Program-made: the position numbers and the translations under genes
The notes under the pieces: model-generated
What the model saw: the letters and a program-made list of their open reading frames with translations, nothing else
Database searches by the model: none
What the model was told of the DNA's origin: nothing
Shown here: positions 1 to 9,584 of the stretch, in pieces
How positions within the stretch are numbered: the first letter of the stretch is position 1
How the letters are laid out: each line of letters begins with the position of its first letter
Source: CAYXTW01 sp964452645
Lineage (GTDB): Bacteria > Zixibacteria > MSB-5A5 > GN15 > PGXB01
Assembly (NCBI GenBank): GCA_964452645.1
Contig: CAYVMO010000002.1
Span: forward strand, 163,051 to 227,050
DNA length: 64,000 bases
Direction of reading: 5' to 3'

Positions 1-1488
1 GTGATGGGACATGTCGACCACGGCAAGACATCGCTGCTGGACTACATCAGGAAATCAAATATCGTCGCCCGTGAAGCGGGCGCCATCACGCAGCATATCG
101 GTGCTTATGAAGTGGCCGGTCCGGGCGGGAAAATCGTATTTATCGATACGCCCGGTCATGAAGCCTTCACAGCCATGCGTGCCCGCGGGGCGCAGATTAC
201 CGATATTGTCATTCTTGTGGTCGCGGCCGACGAGGCGGTCATGCCTCAGACCGTTGAAGCCATCGACCATGCGCGCGCCGCCGGGGTTCCGATAGTTGTG
301 GCCATAAATAAAATCGATAAACCAAACGCCAATCCTGATATGATAAGGCAGCAATTGGCCCAGAAAAACCTCAATCCGGAAGAATGGGGCGGCAAGACGA
401 TTATGGTCGAAGTCTCCGCCAAAACAGGCCAGGGTATTAATGACCTGCTGGAGATGATTCAACTTCAAGCCGACATGCTCGATTTGAAAGCCGATCCTTC
501 CATTCGCGGTCAGGGGGTGATTGTCGAAGCCGAGCTGGAGAGAGGACGAGGATCAGTATGCACCGTGATTATTCAGAAGGGAACGGTTGAAATCGGTGAC
601 CCGATTGTAGCCGGTAATTGCTATGGCCGGGTGCGCGTTATGCTCAGTGATCGGGATAAACAGCTTAAAAAAATCGGCCCCTCGACTCCGGCGAGAATTA
701 CCGGCCTGGGCGGCGTTCCTCAGGCGGGCGACAGTTTCGTGGTTTTGGCTGATGATCATGAAGCGCGGGAGATAGCACTTAAAAGATCTCAGCTGAAAAG
801 AGAACATGAGATTCGCCGCGGATTCGGTCGCGCGACTCTTGAGAAAATTTATGAGCAAATTAAGGATGGACAGGTCAAAGAGTTACGGCTTGTTATTAAA
901 GCAGATGTTGATGGTTCGGCCGAGGTGCTGGCCGAAACGCTGAGCAAAATAGCGACCGAGGAAGCGCGGACCGTGATTATTCACAAGGGTGTCGGAGCTG
1001 TCAGCGAATCGGATGTATTGCTGGCTTCGGCTTCAAATGCGATTATTATCGGATTCAATATCAGTCCCGATGGACGCGCCCGGGAAGCGGCCGCACGTGA
1101 AAAAGTCGATATCCGACAATATACAATCATCTATGAAGCCGAAGATGATATTCGCAAGGCACTGGAAGGTATGCTATCGCCTGATATTTCGGAAGAATAT
1201 GTCGGCCTGGCTGAAGTACGAGATATCTTCAGGGTTCCCCGGGCCGGAGTAATCGCCGGATGTTTCGTGAAAGAGGGTATTATCAATAGAAATGATAAAA
1301 TCCACCTGGTTCGAGACGGCCGTATTATCCATACCGGTAATGTCGGCTCGCTGCGCCGATTTAAGGATGACGTTCGGGAAGTCTCCAGCGGCTATGAATG
1401 CGGTGTCGGTATCGAGAATTTCAATGATATCAAGGTTGGCGATACAATTGAAGTGTACAAGTTGGTTGAAACGGCGAAAAAACTGTGA
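1..1488 (+). CDS. infB: translation initiation factor IF-2, 5' truncated
   Basis: GTPase that delivers fMet-tRNA to the 30S subunit. The window opens inside the gene, just before the G domain. The G1 loop GHVDHGKT (visible residues 3-10), the DTPGH motif (49-53) and NKID (103-106) are all present. They are followed by the IF-2 domain II barrel, the IF-2 domain 3 and a C-terminal barrel that binds fMet-tRNA. The N-terminal region lies outside the window, so the GTG at position 1 is an internal Val codon and not a start. It is the first visible gene of an infB-rbfA-truB-ribF-rpsO-pnp operon. The gene ends in TGA 14 nt before the next start. Confidence 0.97.
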   Translation: MMGHVDHGKTSLLDYIRKSNIVAREAGAITQHIGAYEVAGPGGKIVFIDTPGHEAFTAMRARGAQITDIVILVVAADEAVMPQTVEAIDHARAAGVPIVVAINKIDKPNANPDMIRQQLAQKNLNPEEWGGKTIMVEVSAKTGQGINDLLEMIQLQADMLDLKADPSIRGQGVIVEAELERGRGSVCTVIIQKGTVEIGDPIVAGNCYGRVRVMLSDRDKQLKKIGPSTPARITGLGGVPQAGDSFVVLADDHEAREIALKRSQLKREHEIRRGFGRATLEKIYEQIKDGQVKELRLVIKADVDGSAEVLAETLSKIATEEARTVIIHKGVGAVSESDVLLASASNAIIIGFNISPDGRAREAAAREKVDIRQYTIIYEAEDDIRKALEGMLSPDISEEYVGLAEVRDIFRVPRAGVIAGCFVKEGIINRNDKIHLVRDGRIIHTGNVGSLRRFKDDVREVSSGYECGVGIENFNDIKVGDTIEVYKLVETAKKL

Positions 1489-1502
1489 GAAGCGAGTGAA
1501 TA

Positions 1503-1784
1503 TTGATAGTCGGTACGGTTGTTATTGATCTGAACCTTCCGGGTATTATCTCATTAAAAGAAAAGAGAAGGAGGTTAAAGTCACTTTTGGCAAGAATGCA
1601 GAATAAGTTTAATATTTCTATCGCTGAAGTCGATTTTAATGACAATTTGCGGATGGCTCAAATAGGAGCGGCGGTGGTCAGCAATGATCACGCTCATGCG
1701 GACCGGACAATATCGACAATTGTCAAAGTGATTGATTCCGAACCGGAGATGATAATAACCGATTACCGAGTGGAAATTTTGTAG
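1503..1784 (+). CDS. DUF503 family protein (YlxP-like)
   Basis: A 93-residue protein of the DUF503/YlxP family, which usually sits between infB and rbfA, as here. It starts at TTG within a few bases of the infB stop. Family features visible are the N-terminal IVGTVVIDLNLPG strand, the SLKEKRRRLKSLL helix near residues 17-29, and the late conserved strand around residue 60 (AAVVSNDHAH). It is a small alpha/beta protein of unknown biochemical role. Its position in the operon suggests a part in ribosome assembly or initiation, which is inference only. Confidence 0.88.
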   Translation: MIVGTVVIDLNLPGIISLKEKRRRLKSLLARMQNKFNISIAEVDFNDNLRMAQIGAAVVSNDHAHADRTISTIVKVIDSEPEMIITDYRVEIL

Positions 1785-1792
1785 GTGAAGAT

Positions 1793-2167
1793 TTGCGTCA
1801 ATTTAAACGTGTCGATCGAGTGCGCAGCCAGATGTTGAGAGATGTCCGGATGCTATTGGAGCAGGAGTGCGCCAGCAATCTCGATGCCATGGTTACTTTC
1901 ACCGATGTGGAACTATCCGGCGATTTGCGTTACGCGACCATATTTTATTCGGTTTTGGGCGAAGAGAAATCAAAGCAAAAAGCTTTCGAATATCTTAAAA
2001 AGGCTTCCAAAAGGGTGCGGGCGGAACTCGGCAATCTTTTAAATATCAAGTATTCGCCGGAGATTAAATTCGAATTTGATCCCTCGATCGAACACGGGAT
2101 GAAAATCGAAAAGCTGTTAAACGAAATATCGAAAGATAATGATAAAAGCCGCGAAAAAAATATATAG
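1793..2167 (+). CDS. rbfA: ribosome-binding factor A
   Basis: Cold-shock and 30S-maturation factor with a single KH-like domain, needed for processing of the 16S rRNA 5' end. At 124 residues it has the usual length. The N-terminal R-x-DRVRSQMLRDVRMLL helix, the VTFTDVELSGDLRYATIFYSV strand pair and the C-terminal SIEHGMKIEKLL segment are typical. The start is TTG at 1793, preceded by AGGTGAAG. The last 29 nt overlap the start of the next gene in another frame, so translation of the two is probably coupled. Confidence 0.93.
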   Translation: MRQFKRVDRVRSQMLRDVRMLLEQECASNLDAMVTFTDVELSGDLRYATIFYSVLGEEKSKQKAFEYLKKASKRVRAELGNLLNIKYSPEIKFEFDPSIEHGMKIEKLLNEISKDNDKSREKNI

Positions 2168-3119
2168 TGAGATTATCGAATCGATTGCGAATTCCCATTC
2201 TGTCCTTATAACTTCGCATATGGGACCGGACGGTGACTCGATTGGCTCTCAGTTAGCACTGGCGAGGTATATAAAAGACCGGGGCAAAGATGTCATGGTC
2301 GCCAATCATGGATCCATTCCTGAAAAATACAAATTTCTTCCGGACATCGAGTCGATAGTCAGGCCGGTCGATGGTGTCGGGCGCAGTTTTGATCTGGTCA
2401 TAATACTCGAATGTCCCGATGTGCAGCGGACCGGGGATGTCTCCGGGATGATAGACAGCGATACAAAACTAATAAACATTGATCATCATCCGGATAATAC
2501 CGATTTCGGCGATATAAATCTGGTTAACACCAGGGCCGCCGCAGTCGGGGAAATGCTGGCTGAAATTTTCCTGGATACCGAATATAAAATAGACTCCGAT
2601 ACGGCCACCCTGCTTTATTCCGCTATCCTGACCGATACCGGCCGTTTTCGATACGAGTCGACGACCAAACGAACGATGGAAATCGCCGGTAAGCTTATCG
2701 AGGCCGGGGCCAATCCACGACAGATTTGCGATAATATTTATTTTTCGTATTCCGAATCGATTTTGAAACTGACCGGCGAAGTCTTATCGAAGGCGCGATT
2801 ATTTGAGGACGGAAAAGTTTGCCTGATTTCGCTTGATAAAAAGATGTTAAAAGATAATGGTTCCGCCCTGACCGATACTGAAGGGATGGCCGAATATACG
2901 TTGTACCTCCGGGGTGTTGTTGTTGGTGCTTTGTTACGGGAAATAGAAGATAATGTCACCAAAGTCTCCCTGCGTTCGCGCGGCGATGTCGATGTTTCCG
3001 GTCTGGCGCATAAGTACGGCGGCGGCGGGCATTTTAATGCCGCCGGATGTACGATGAATATGGCGCTGAACTCGGCGGAGGAAAAGCTGTTGGAAGATTT
3101 GGGGAAGCTGGCCGGATGA
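2139..3119 (+). CDS. nrnA: DHH-family nanoRNase / pAp phosphatase NrnA
   Basis: Bifunctional oligoribonuclease and 3'-phosphoadenosine 5'-phosphate phosphatase of the DHH-DHHA1 family. It clears nanoRNAs left by exonucleases such as PNPase, encoded further down this operon. The DHH domain shows SHMGPDGDSIGS near residues 26-37, an ECPDVQR loop and the diagnostic DHHPDN. The DHHA1 domain ends in GGGGHFNAAG, the substrate-binding motif. It has 326 residues, the normal length. The ATG start lies inside the end of rbfA. The stop overlaps the truB start as ATGA. Confidence 0.92.
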   Translation: MIKAAKKIYSEIIESIANSHSVLITSHMGPDGDSIGSQLALARYIKDRGKDVMVANHGSIPEKYKFLPDIESIVRPVDGVGRSFDLVIILECPDVQRTGDVSGMIDSDTKLINIDHHPDNTDFGDINLVNTRAAAVGEMLAEIFLDTEYKIDSDTATLLYSAILTDTGRFRYESTTKRTMEIAGKLIEAGANPRQICDNIYFSYSESILKLTGEVLSKARLFEDGKVCLISLDKKMLKDNGSALTDTEGMAEYTLYLRGVVVGALLREIEDNVTKVSLRSRGDVDVSGLAHKYGGGGHFNAAGCTMNMALNSAEEKLLEDLGKLAG

Positions 3120-4057
3120 TTACATACGACGGCATACTTTTGTGCGATAAACCGTATGGCATGAGCAGCCATAAAGCGATTGAAATTCTCAGGCAGGCAA
3201 TCGGACAGAAAAAAATCGGCCATACCGGGACGCTTGATCCGCGGGCGACCGGTTTGTTGATAGTCTGTTTGGGCCGTGCAACAAAAATCGCCCAATTTTT
3301 AGCCATCTCCGATAAAACTTATGAAGCGGAAATCAAACTCGGTATGCGATCGGCAACTTTCGATTCGGAAGGGATATCCGAAAAAGACGAATCCGAACCG
3401 ATACCCGAGTTGACCGAGGAACAGGTCAAAAATATCCTGAAAGAATTCGAGGGTAAAATCATCCAGAAAATTCCCCTGTTTTCGGCGGTCAAACTGAATG
3501 GTCGCAGATTACACCAGCTGGCGAGGAAAGGCAAAAAGATAGATCCACCGGAGCGGGAAATCGAGATTCATGAGATTAAACTCAAGGAAATGGATATTCC
3601 GTATCTGCGTATCGTTGTGTCCTGTTCCAAAGGAACATATATCAGAGCACTGGCCAACGATATCGGTGAACGCATCGGCTGCGGGGCATATCTGGCCGGA
3701 TTACGTCGTATTCAGGCGGGCGCATATTCCATCGAAGATGCATGCACTCTGAATGAAATCAAGTATTATCGTCAGGCCGGAATTCTGAAAAGGCATATTA
3801 TACCGATCGAAAAGGTGCTGACGTTTCCGTCGATTATTGTCGACGAGAATTTCGGTCCCAATATCATAAACGGTCAGCCGCCGCAATTAAAAGATGTCGT
3901 GAATATCAGCAGCGATTTCGACGCCAATGATTTAATAGCGCTTTGCGATCATACCGGAGCAATCAGGGCGATTGGAATGGCCGAGATGAATTCGTCGGAT
4001 CTGGGTGAGGAAGATAATAAACATGAGTTTTTCAAATACGTCAGGGTATTAAATTGA
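3116..4057 (+). CDS. truB: tRNA pseudouridine(55) synthase
   Basis: Converts U55 in the T loop of tRNAs to pseudouridine. The catalytic Asp is D41 in GHTGTLDPRATGLL; KGTYIRAL, the second family motif, lies near residues 180-187. It has 313 residues from the ATG at 3116. I prefer this start to an upstream in-frame codon because it forms an ATGA overlap with the nrnA stop and because the family N-terminus (DGILLCDKPYGMSSH) begins at once. The C-terminal PUA-like part is present. The end overlaps ribF as TTGA. Confidence 0.95.
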   Translation: MITYDGILLCDKPYGMSSHKAIEILRQAIGQKKIGHTGTLDPRATGLLIVCLGRATKIAQFLAISDKTYEAEIKLGMRSATFDSEGISEKDESEPIPELTEEQVKNILKEFEGKIIQKIPLFSAVKLNGRRLHQLARKGKKIDPPEREIEIHEIKLKEMDIPYLRIVVSCSKGTYIRALANDIGERIGCGAYLAGLRRIQAGAYSIEDACTLNEIKYYRQAGILKRHIIPIEKVLTFPSIIVDENFGPNIINGQPPQLKDVVNISSDFDANDLIALCDHTGAIRAIGMAEMNSSDLGEEDNKHEFFKYVRVLN

Positions 4058-4983
4058 GTTTGGAAATTATCAAAGGGATAGATAATTATTCCGCGGAAAA
4101 ATCCGGGGTGGTCGCCACTATCGGGACTTTTGACGGTATTCATCTCGGGCATCAGTCGATTTTGAAGCAGTTGAGTCTATCGGCTTCACGGAAGAAATTA
4201 GGGGCTCTGGCTATCACGTTTGAACCGCATCCGCGGGTTTTGGTGACACCCGATTCGCCGCCGCCGCTTTTGACCTGCATTAATGAAAAAGCCAGGTTAT
4301 TATCGGAATATCTTGACGGGACGCTGCTTGTGATTGAGTTTAATAAGCAGCTTATGAATCTGACGGCGGAGGAATTTACCAAAAATTATCTAATTAACAA
4401 ACTTAATATTAACAAATTGGTGGTTGGGTACGATCATGCATTCGGCAAGGATCGTTCGGGGACGATAAACGATCTGATGGGTCTGAGTCGCAAATATTCA
4501 TTTGATTTACAGATAGTCGATCCGGTGATAGTAGATGGCCGGCCGATTTCTTCAACGCGAATCAGGCATGTTATTGCCGAAAATAATCTAAGCCCGGCCG
4601 TGGAATTACTGGGGCATCCGTATATAATTGCCGGAAAGGTCAAAAAGGGGATCGGGTTGGGGGCGAAAATCGGTTTCCCGACCGCCAATCTGGAGTACAG
4701 CCCGCGGAAATTGCTCCCGGAGAACGGCGTTTATTCCTGTGCGGTGGAATATAACGGCCGGAGATATGACGGGATGATGTTCATCGGGAAAAATTATTTT
4801 AATCCGGCAGCCGGTAAATCGGTAGAAGTAAATATATTTGACTTTAAAGAAAATATATACGACGAGGAACTGTTCTGTTATCCGGAAGTGTTTATAAGGA
4901 AGGGCCGGAAATTCGGCACTGAAGAGGAATTGCTTAAACAGCTTCGTGAAGATAAGAAAAGCATATTAATGTTAAAAGAATAG
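4054..4983 (+). CDS. ribF: bifunctional riboflavin kinase / FAD synthetase
   Basis: Makes FMN and then FAD from riboflavin. The N-terminal nucleotidyltransferase domain carries GTFDGIHLGH (24-33), the GYDHAFGKDRSG motif and SSTRIR. The C-terminal flavokinase domain begins with GKVKKGIGLGAKIGFPTANL, which contains the PTAN ATP/Mg motif. It has 309 residues, complete. The TTG start overlaps the truB stop, so the two are translationally coupled. The truB-ribF-rpsO-pnp order is a widely conserved operon. Confidence 0.96.
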   Translation: MSLEIIKGIDNYSAEKSGVVATIGTFDGIHLGHQSILKQLSLSASRKKLGALAITFEPHPRVLVTPDSPPPLLTCINEKARLLSEYLDGTLLVIEFNKQLMNLTAEEFTKNYLINKLNINKLVVGYDHAFGKDRSGTINDLMGLSRKYSFDLQIVDPVIVDGRPISSTRIRHVIAENNLSPAVELLGHPYIIAGKVKKGIGLGAKIGFPTANLEYSPRKLLPENGVYSCAVEYNGRRYDGMMFIGKNYFNPAAGKSVEVNIFDFKENIYDEELFCYPEVFIRKGRKFGTEEELLKQLREDKKSILMLKE

Positions 4984-4997
4984 AGGAGAAAAGAGCC

Positions 4998-5267
4998 ATG
5001 TCGGTGGCAAAAGAGAAAAAAGCGGAAATTATCGCCGAGCATCGTATCCACGAAAAAGATACCGGCTCGCCGGAGGTGCAGATCGCTATCCTCACCGAGG
5101 ATATCAATACCTTAACGGAGCACCTGAAAGCACATTTAAAAGATTATCACAGCCGTCGCGGCTTGTTGAAAAAAGTCGGACGACGGAGAAGGTTGCTTAA
5201 TTATTTAATGGATAATGATATCGAGAGCTATCGCCAGTTAATCGACCAGTTGAATATCAGACGATAG
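4998..5267 (+). CDS. rpsO: 30S ribosomal protein S15
   Basis: Primary 16S rRNA binding protein of the central domain. Its 89 residues are the normal length. The family motif HEKDTGSPEVQIAILTEDI lies near residues 18-36, followed by HLKAHLKDYHSRRGLLKKVG. A strong GAGGAGA Shine-Dalgarno site stands 9 nt before the ATG. The gene sits directly upstream of pnp, as in most bacteria, where the rpsO-pnp mRNA is often self-regulated by PNPase. I did not find a clear S15-binding leader in the 14-nt gap before it. Confidence 0.97.
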   Translation: MSVAKEKKAEIIAEHRIHEKDTGSPEVQIAILTEDINTLTEHLKAHLKDYHSRRGLLKKVGRRRRLLNYLMDNDIESYRQLIDQLNIRR

Positions 5268-5285
5268 GCCGGGGGAAAGAAAATA

Positions 5286-7388
5286 ATGGTACATAAGATT
5301 GAATTAGAATTGGATGGAAAAAAGCTGAGTCTTGAAACCGGGAAGCTGGCGCTTCAGGCGAATGGTGCGGTTCTGACGAGACTGGGTGATACGATGGTAT
5401 TATCGGCGGTATGTGCGACGGATAAGCCTCTCGAAGGGCGGGACTTTTTCCCCCTGACGGTCGACTATCGCGAAAAAACATACGCAGCCGGGAAAATCCC
5501 GGGCGGCTTTTTCAAACGTGAGGGGCGACCGAGCGAAAAAGAGATACTTTCGATGAGGATTACCGATCGCCCGATACGACCTCTTTTTCCCGAAGGATTT
5601 AAAAATGAGGTGCAATGCCATAATATAGTACTTTCCTCCGATATGGAAAACGATGCCGACATATTAGGCTTGAGCGGGACGGCGGCGGCGCTGATTATTT
5701 CGGATATTCCGTTTACGAAGACGATAGCGGGTGTACGCGTGGGACGAGTCAACGGCCGGTTCGTTATTTTTCCGACGTTTGCCGAGCTGGAGGAATCCGA
5801 TATTAATCTGACGATGGCCGGTTCGAGCGATTCAATTACGATGGTCGAAGGCGGCGGAAAAGAGATTTCCGAAGCTGACATGATTGCCGCTTTGGATTTC
5901 GGTCATGATAATATCAAAAAGATTGTCGCGAAAATCGATGAATTGAAAGAAATTGCGGGCAAACCGAAGTTTGAATACAAGCCGGTCGTCGTCGATGAAG
6001 CTCTGTCAGCCAGGGTGACCGAAATGGCCAAAGCGCGTATGGAAGAGTGCAATAATATCGCGGACAAAGATGAACGCCGTAAGAAAAAACGGAATTTGCA
6101 GCTGGAAATAGAAGAGGCTCTGGCCGAAGAATTCCCGGAATCGGAAGACACCATCGATGGCCTTATACACGATCTTGATGCCGCCATTATGCGCCGGATG
6201 ATAGTTGAAGAAAACCGGCGGATTGACGGGCGTGGTCCGGATGAAGTGCGGCCGATTACATGCGAAGTGGGCGTGCTGCCGCGGACTCACGGATCGGCGC
6301 TCTTTACGCGCGGTCAAACCCAGGCGCTGGTTACTCTGACGCTGGGCACCAAGATGGATGAGCAGCGGGTCGATGACCTGGAAGGGGAATCAACCAAGAG
6401 CTATATGCTCCATTATAATTTTCCGTCATTTTCGACCGGCGAGGTGCGTCCGATTCGGGGTGTCAGCCGCCGCGAGGTCGGGCATGGCGCTCTGGCGGAA
6501 CGTGCGTTGCAGCCGATAATTCCGGTCGAGGACCGGTTCCCATACACCATCAGAATCGTCTCCGATATTATGGAGTCGAACGGCTCGTCATCGATGGCGT
6601 CGGTATGCGGCGGTTCGCTGGCTATGATGGATGGTGGTGTGCCGACCAAGGCGGCGGTGGCGGGAGTCGCGATGGGCCTGATAAAAGAAGATGAGGAGGT
6701 CATTATCCTGACCGATATTCTGGGCGACGAAGACCATTTCGGAGATATGGATTTTAAGGTGACCGGCACGTCCGAAGGCGTTACCGCCTATCAAATGGAT
6801 ATAAAAATATCCGGTATAAATCTGGATATTATGGCTCAGGCCCTGGAAAAAGCGAAGGCGGCCAGGTTACATATTCTTGACAAAATGAATGCCACGATTG
6901 CCAAAAGCCGCAGCGAGCTTTCGGCTTACGCTCCGCGCATTATTACGCTGAAAATCAAGGTCGAGAAAATCGGTGAGGTTATCGGGCCGGGCGGCAAAAC
7001 GATTCGTTCCATTGTCGAGGCGACAGGCGCCAAAATCGATATTGATGATGACGGTACCGTATTGATTGCATCGGTCGACGGTGAAGCGGGAGAGAAGGCC
7101 AAACAGATGGTGGAAGCGATTGTCGAAGAGCCGGAGATTAACAAAGTCTATACCGGGACGGTTCGGCGAATAACCAACTTCGGTGCCTTTGTCGAGATTC
7201 TGCCCGGTACCGACGGATTGCTGCATATTTCCGAAATCGATCACAGTCACGTTCAACGGGTGGAAGATTTTCTGAGGCTCGGCGATAAAGTCGATGTTCA
7301 GGTTATTGCTATCGATCCCGAAGGTAAAATCAGGCTATCACGAAAAGCGTTGCTTAAAAAGAGCGATTCATACGGAACCAAAAAATAA
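5286..7388 (+). CDS. pnp: polyribonucleotide nucleotidyltransferase (PNPase)
   Basis: Phosphorolytic 3'-5' exoribonuclease of the degradosome. It shows two RNase PH domains (about 10-215 and 310-545) separated by an all-helical linker, then a KH domain with the IGPGGKTIRSI loop and a C-terminal S1 domain (TGTVRRITNFGAFVEI). Family signatures visible include FFPLTVDYREKTYAAGKIPGG and the second-domain LGDEDHFGDMDFKV metal-site motif. It has 700 residues, full length. A GGGGGAAAG Shine-Dalgarno site precedes the ATG. It is the last classical member of the operon. Confidence 0.97.
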   Translation: MVHKIELELDGKKLSLETGKLALQANGAVLTRLGDTMVLSAVCATDKPLEGRDFFPLTVDYREKTYAAGKIPGGFFKREGRPSEKEILSMRITDRPIRPLFPEGFKNEVQCHNIVLSSDMENDADILGLSGTAAALIISDIPFTKTIAGVRVGRVNGRFVIFPTFAELEESDINLTMAGSSDSITMVEGGGKEISEADMIAALDFGHDNIKKIVAKIDELKEIAGKPKFEYKPVVVDEALSARVTEMAKARMEECNNIADKDERRKKKRNLQLEIEEALAEEFPESEDTIDGLIHDLDAAIMRRMIVEENRRIDGRGPDEVRPITCEVGVLPRTHGSALFTRGQTQALVTLTLGTKMDEQRVDDLEGESTKSYMLHYNFPSFSTGEVRPIRGVSRREVGHGALAERALQPIIPVEDRFPYTIRIVSDIMESNGSSSMASVCGGSLAMMDGGVPTKAAVAGVAMGLIKEDEEVIILTDILGDEDHFGDMDFKVTGTSEGVTAYQMDIKISGINLDIMAQALEKAKAARLHILDKMNATIAKSRSELSAYAPRIITLKIKVEKIGEVIGPGGKTIRSIVEATGAKIDIDDDGTVLIASVDGEAGEKAKQMVEAIVEEPEINKVYTGTVRRITNFGAFVEILPGTDGLLHISEIDHSHVQRVEDFLRLGDKVDVQVIAIDPEGKIRLSRKALLKKSDSYGTKK

Positions 7389-7407
7389 ATACCGGACGAA
7401 AACGGAA

Positions 7408-8697
7408 ATGGCAGCGAATCAGGAAGTAGTATATAATAAAACCGTTCTCGACAACGGGCTGCGTATTGTGACGGAGAAGATCCCGGCGGCTCGTTCGATT
7501 GCCATCGGGGTCTGGATCGATGTCGGTTCACGGGATGAAAAAGCGGATGAAAAGGGGATGTCTCATTTTATCGAGCATATGCTCTTTAAGGGGACGAAAA
7601 CGCGTTCGGCGCTGAAAATCGCCGCTTCTCTTGAATCATTGGGCGGGGCGCTGAATGCTTTCACCTCACGCGAACAGACCTGCTATCATGCCCTTGTGCT
7701 TGATGAACATCTCGAGGAAGCGGTCGATATTCTGGCCGATATTCTGATGAATTCGACCATGACTTCGGCCAATATCGAACGTGAAAAACTGGTCGTTATA
7801 GAAGAAATACGGGAGATAAACGAAACGCCGTCCGACTATATTCACGAACTTTTCTCGAATGATTTTTGGCGGAATCAACCAATCGGATGGCCGATCATGG
7901 GGACCGAAGAAACGGTTCAATCGTACGACCGCACGCGATTAAAGACCTATATGAAAAGAAACTATCGAACCGGTCACACTGTCGTCGCGGCGGCCGGAAA
8001 TATCTCGCACCGCAAACTGGTCGGATTAATAAGGGATAAACTCGATTTCCCCGCCGGTAAAAACGGTGATCGTAAACCGACAATGAAATCGGCCGGAACA
8101 TCGATGAAGTTTTTCCCGAACAATTCAAATCAGATCCATGTATGTCTCGGTTTTCCCGGAATCGGCTATAATCATCCTGACCGGATAAAGCTGCTGGTTT
8201 TAAATACTTATCTGGGCGGCGGAATGTCGTCGGTGCTATTCCAGAAAATACGCGAGGAGCGCGGTCTGGCATATACCGTTTTCACATTCCCCGATTTCTA
8301 CCGAGATGGCGGCGTTTTCGGCGCCTATCTGGCGACCGATAGAAAACATTTTCAGAGCGCGGTTGAGATTATCCTGAATGAGTTCAAAAAAATAAAGAAG
8401 AAAAAGTTATCGGGATCCAGGCTGGATAAGATAAAAGATCAGTTTAAGGGCAATATGCTTCTCGGTATGGAATCGACCACCGGCCGGCTGAATCGACTCG
8501 GTCGGCAGGAACTTCTTTTGGGAAAATACACGACTTCGAAAGAAACGATTAAAAAACTGATGAATATCACACCAGCTGACATTCAGGACGTGGCGCAGCA
8601 GGTTTTTAATTTCGATGATTTGACCATCACCGCTCTCGGCTCGGTCGGCCGAAAAGACTTAAAGGATTCCGGCTGGGTCATCGGTCTTTCGAGATAA
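7408..8697 (+). CDS. M16 family zinc peptidase (processing-peptidase-like)
   Basis: A 429-residue single-chain M16B peptidase. The inverted zinc motif HFIEH is at residues 53-57, with the second ligand Glu expected in the LVVIEEI region about 75 residues on. The Arg/Tyr substrate motif REERGLAYTV lies in the C-terminal half. I start at the ATG at 7408, 19 nt after the pnp stop; an earlier in-frame codon lies inside pnp. Homologues commonly follow pnp in this order. No signal peptide is seen, so the protein is probably cytoplasmic. Its natural substrate is not known. Confidence 0.92.
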   Translation: MAANQEVVYNKTVLDNGLRIVTEKIPAARSIAIGVWIDVGSRDEKADEKGMSHFIEHMLFKGTKTRSALKIAASLESLGGALNAFTSREQTCYHALVLDEHLEEAVDILADILMNSTMTSANIEREKLVVIEEIREINETPSDYIHELFSNDFWRNQPIGWPIMGTEETVQSYDRTRLKTYMKRNYRTGHTVVAAAGNISHRKLVGLIRDKLDFPAGKNGDRKPTMKSAGTSMKFFPNNSNQIHVCLGFPGIGYNHPDRIKLLVLNTYLGGGMSSVLFQKIREERGLAYTVFTFPDFYRDGGVFGAYLATDRKHFQSAVEIILNEFKKIKKKKLSGSRLDKIKDQFKGNMLLGMESTTGRLNRLGRQELLLGKYTTSKETIKKLMNITPADIQDVAQQVFNFDDLTITALGSVGRKDLKDSGWVIGLSR

Positions 8698-8712
8698 TAT
8701 TATCCGGTAGAA

Positions 8713-9486
8713 GTGACTATTCTCGCCTTTCATAACACCGGCAGGTATTTTTCGCCGGGATTAAATAATTATTCTCCCAGGAGGCTGGAAGCGCTTATAA
8801 ACGGGCTGATTAATCGCGGATATGAATTTGTTTCGCTTGTCGATTATCTGAACTCATCGGAAAACAACGGGCGTATTTCGATAACTTTTGATGACGGTTA
8901 TGATTCTTTCTACGAATTCGCCCGGCCGATTTTATTCGAGAAAAAAATACCGGCAGCACTTTTTTTGCCGTTTGGCTATATCGGCAAAAAGGCGGGCTGG
9001 GATTATGCAGGCGGAATACGGCGTACTCGCCACCTTTCTCATGAAAAAGTCAGAAAATTATCGGAAGCCGGTATCGAAATCGGTTCACATGGCTTTTCAC
9101 ATATCGATCTGACTGCATTATCCGACCGGATGCTAAAACTCGAACTGGAAAGGTCAAAAAAAGGTCTTGAAGATCTGACCGGCAAGGATGTGAAATATAT
9201 AAGTTATCCGTTCGGACGGTTTAATAAAAATGTGGAAGGTACGGCTGCCGAGCTTGGTTATGAACGTGGTTTTTCGCTCTCGTTTTTCAGAAAGAGTCGT
9301 TTTGGTTTCACGATTCCCCGGTTTGCGGTTTATTCGACCGATACGTTATATTCAGTAGGAAAGAAAACAGGTGGCGGATTTTGTAATTATCTCGAGAAAA
9401 TCAAAGGCGCAATAATGAACGAGTATTCATACGGGACGATATTTTTAAATAAATTTCGATCCGCCGATAAACCGGAATACTATTAA
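8713..9486 (+). CDS. polysaccharide deacetylase (NodB-like)
   Basis: Carbohydrate esterase 4 family hydrolase that removes N- or O-acetyl groups from polysaccharides. The NodB domain shows the catalytic and metal motif TFDDGYDSF (about 58-66), the metal-binding SHGFSHIDLT with the H-x3-H spacing, and the SYPFGRFN motif. It has 257 residues with a GTG start 15 nt after the M16 stop. No signal peptide is visible, unlike many secreted members. It may therefore act on an intracellular or membrane-linked precursor, which is inference. Confidence 0.85.
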   Translation: MTILAFHNTGRYFSPGLNNYSPRRLEALINGLINRGYEFVSLVDYLNSSENNGRISITFDDGYDSFYEFARPILFEKKIPAALFLPFGYIGKKAGWDYAGGIRRTRHLSHEKVRKLSEAGIEIGSHGFSHIDLTALSDRMLKLELERSKKGLEDLTGKDVKYISYPFGRFNKNVEGTAAELGYERGFSLSFFRKSRFGFTIPRFAVYSTDTLYSVGKKTGGGFCNYLEKIKGAIMNEYSYGTIFLNKFRSADKPEYY

Positions 9487-9512
9487 TATATTTGATTCCT
9501 GACCGAAAATTC

Positions 9513-9541
9513 TTGATAAACGCTTTAGATTTGCATAAATT
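9513..9541 (+). promoter_or_regulatory. predicted sigma-70 type promoter of leuS
   Basis: TTGATA, a 17-nt spacer and TAAATT lie 44 nt upstream of the leuS ATG, in the only sizeable gap of this plus-strand run. No T-box specifier or terminator/antiterminator pair is visible between it and leuS. Confidence 0.5.
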
Positions 9542-9584
9542 CGGTTTTTGATTTACCGGATTTTTTAAAGACGCGGTTTTAAAA

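Noticed and set aside
9487..9584. A T-box leader before leuS
   Set aside because: The gap is under 100 nt and shows no specifier loop, T-box motif or terminator/antiterminator pair.
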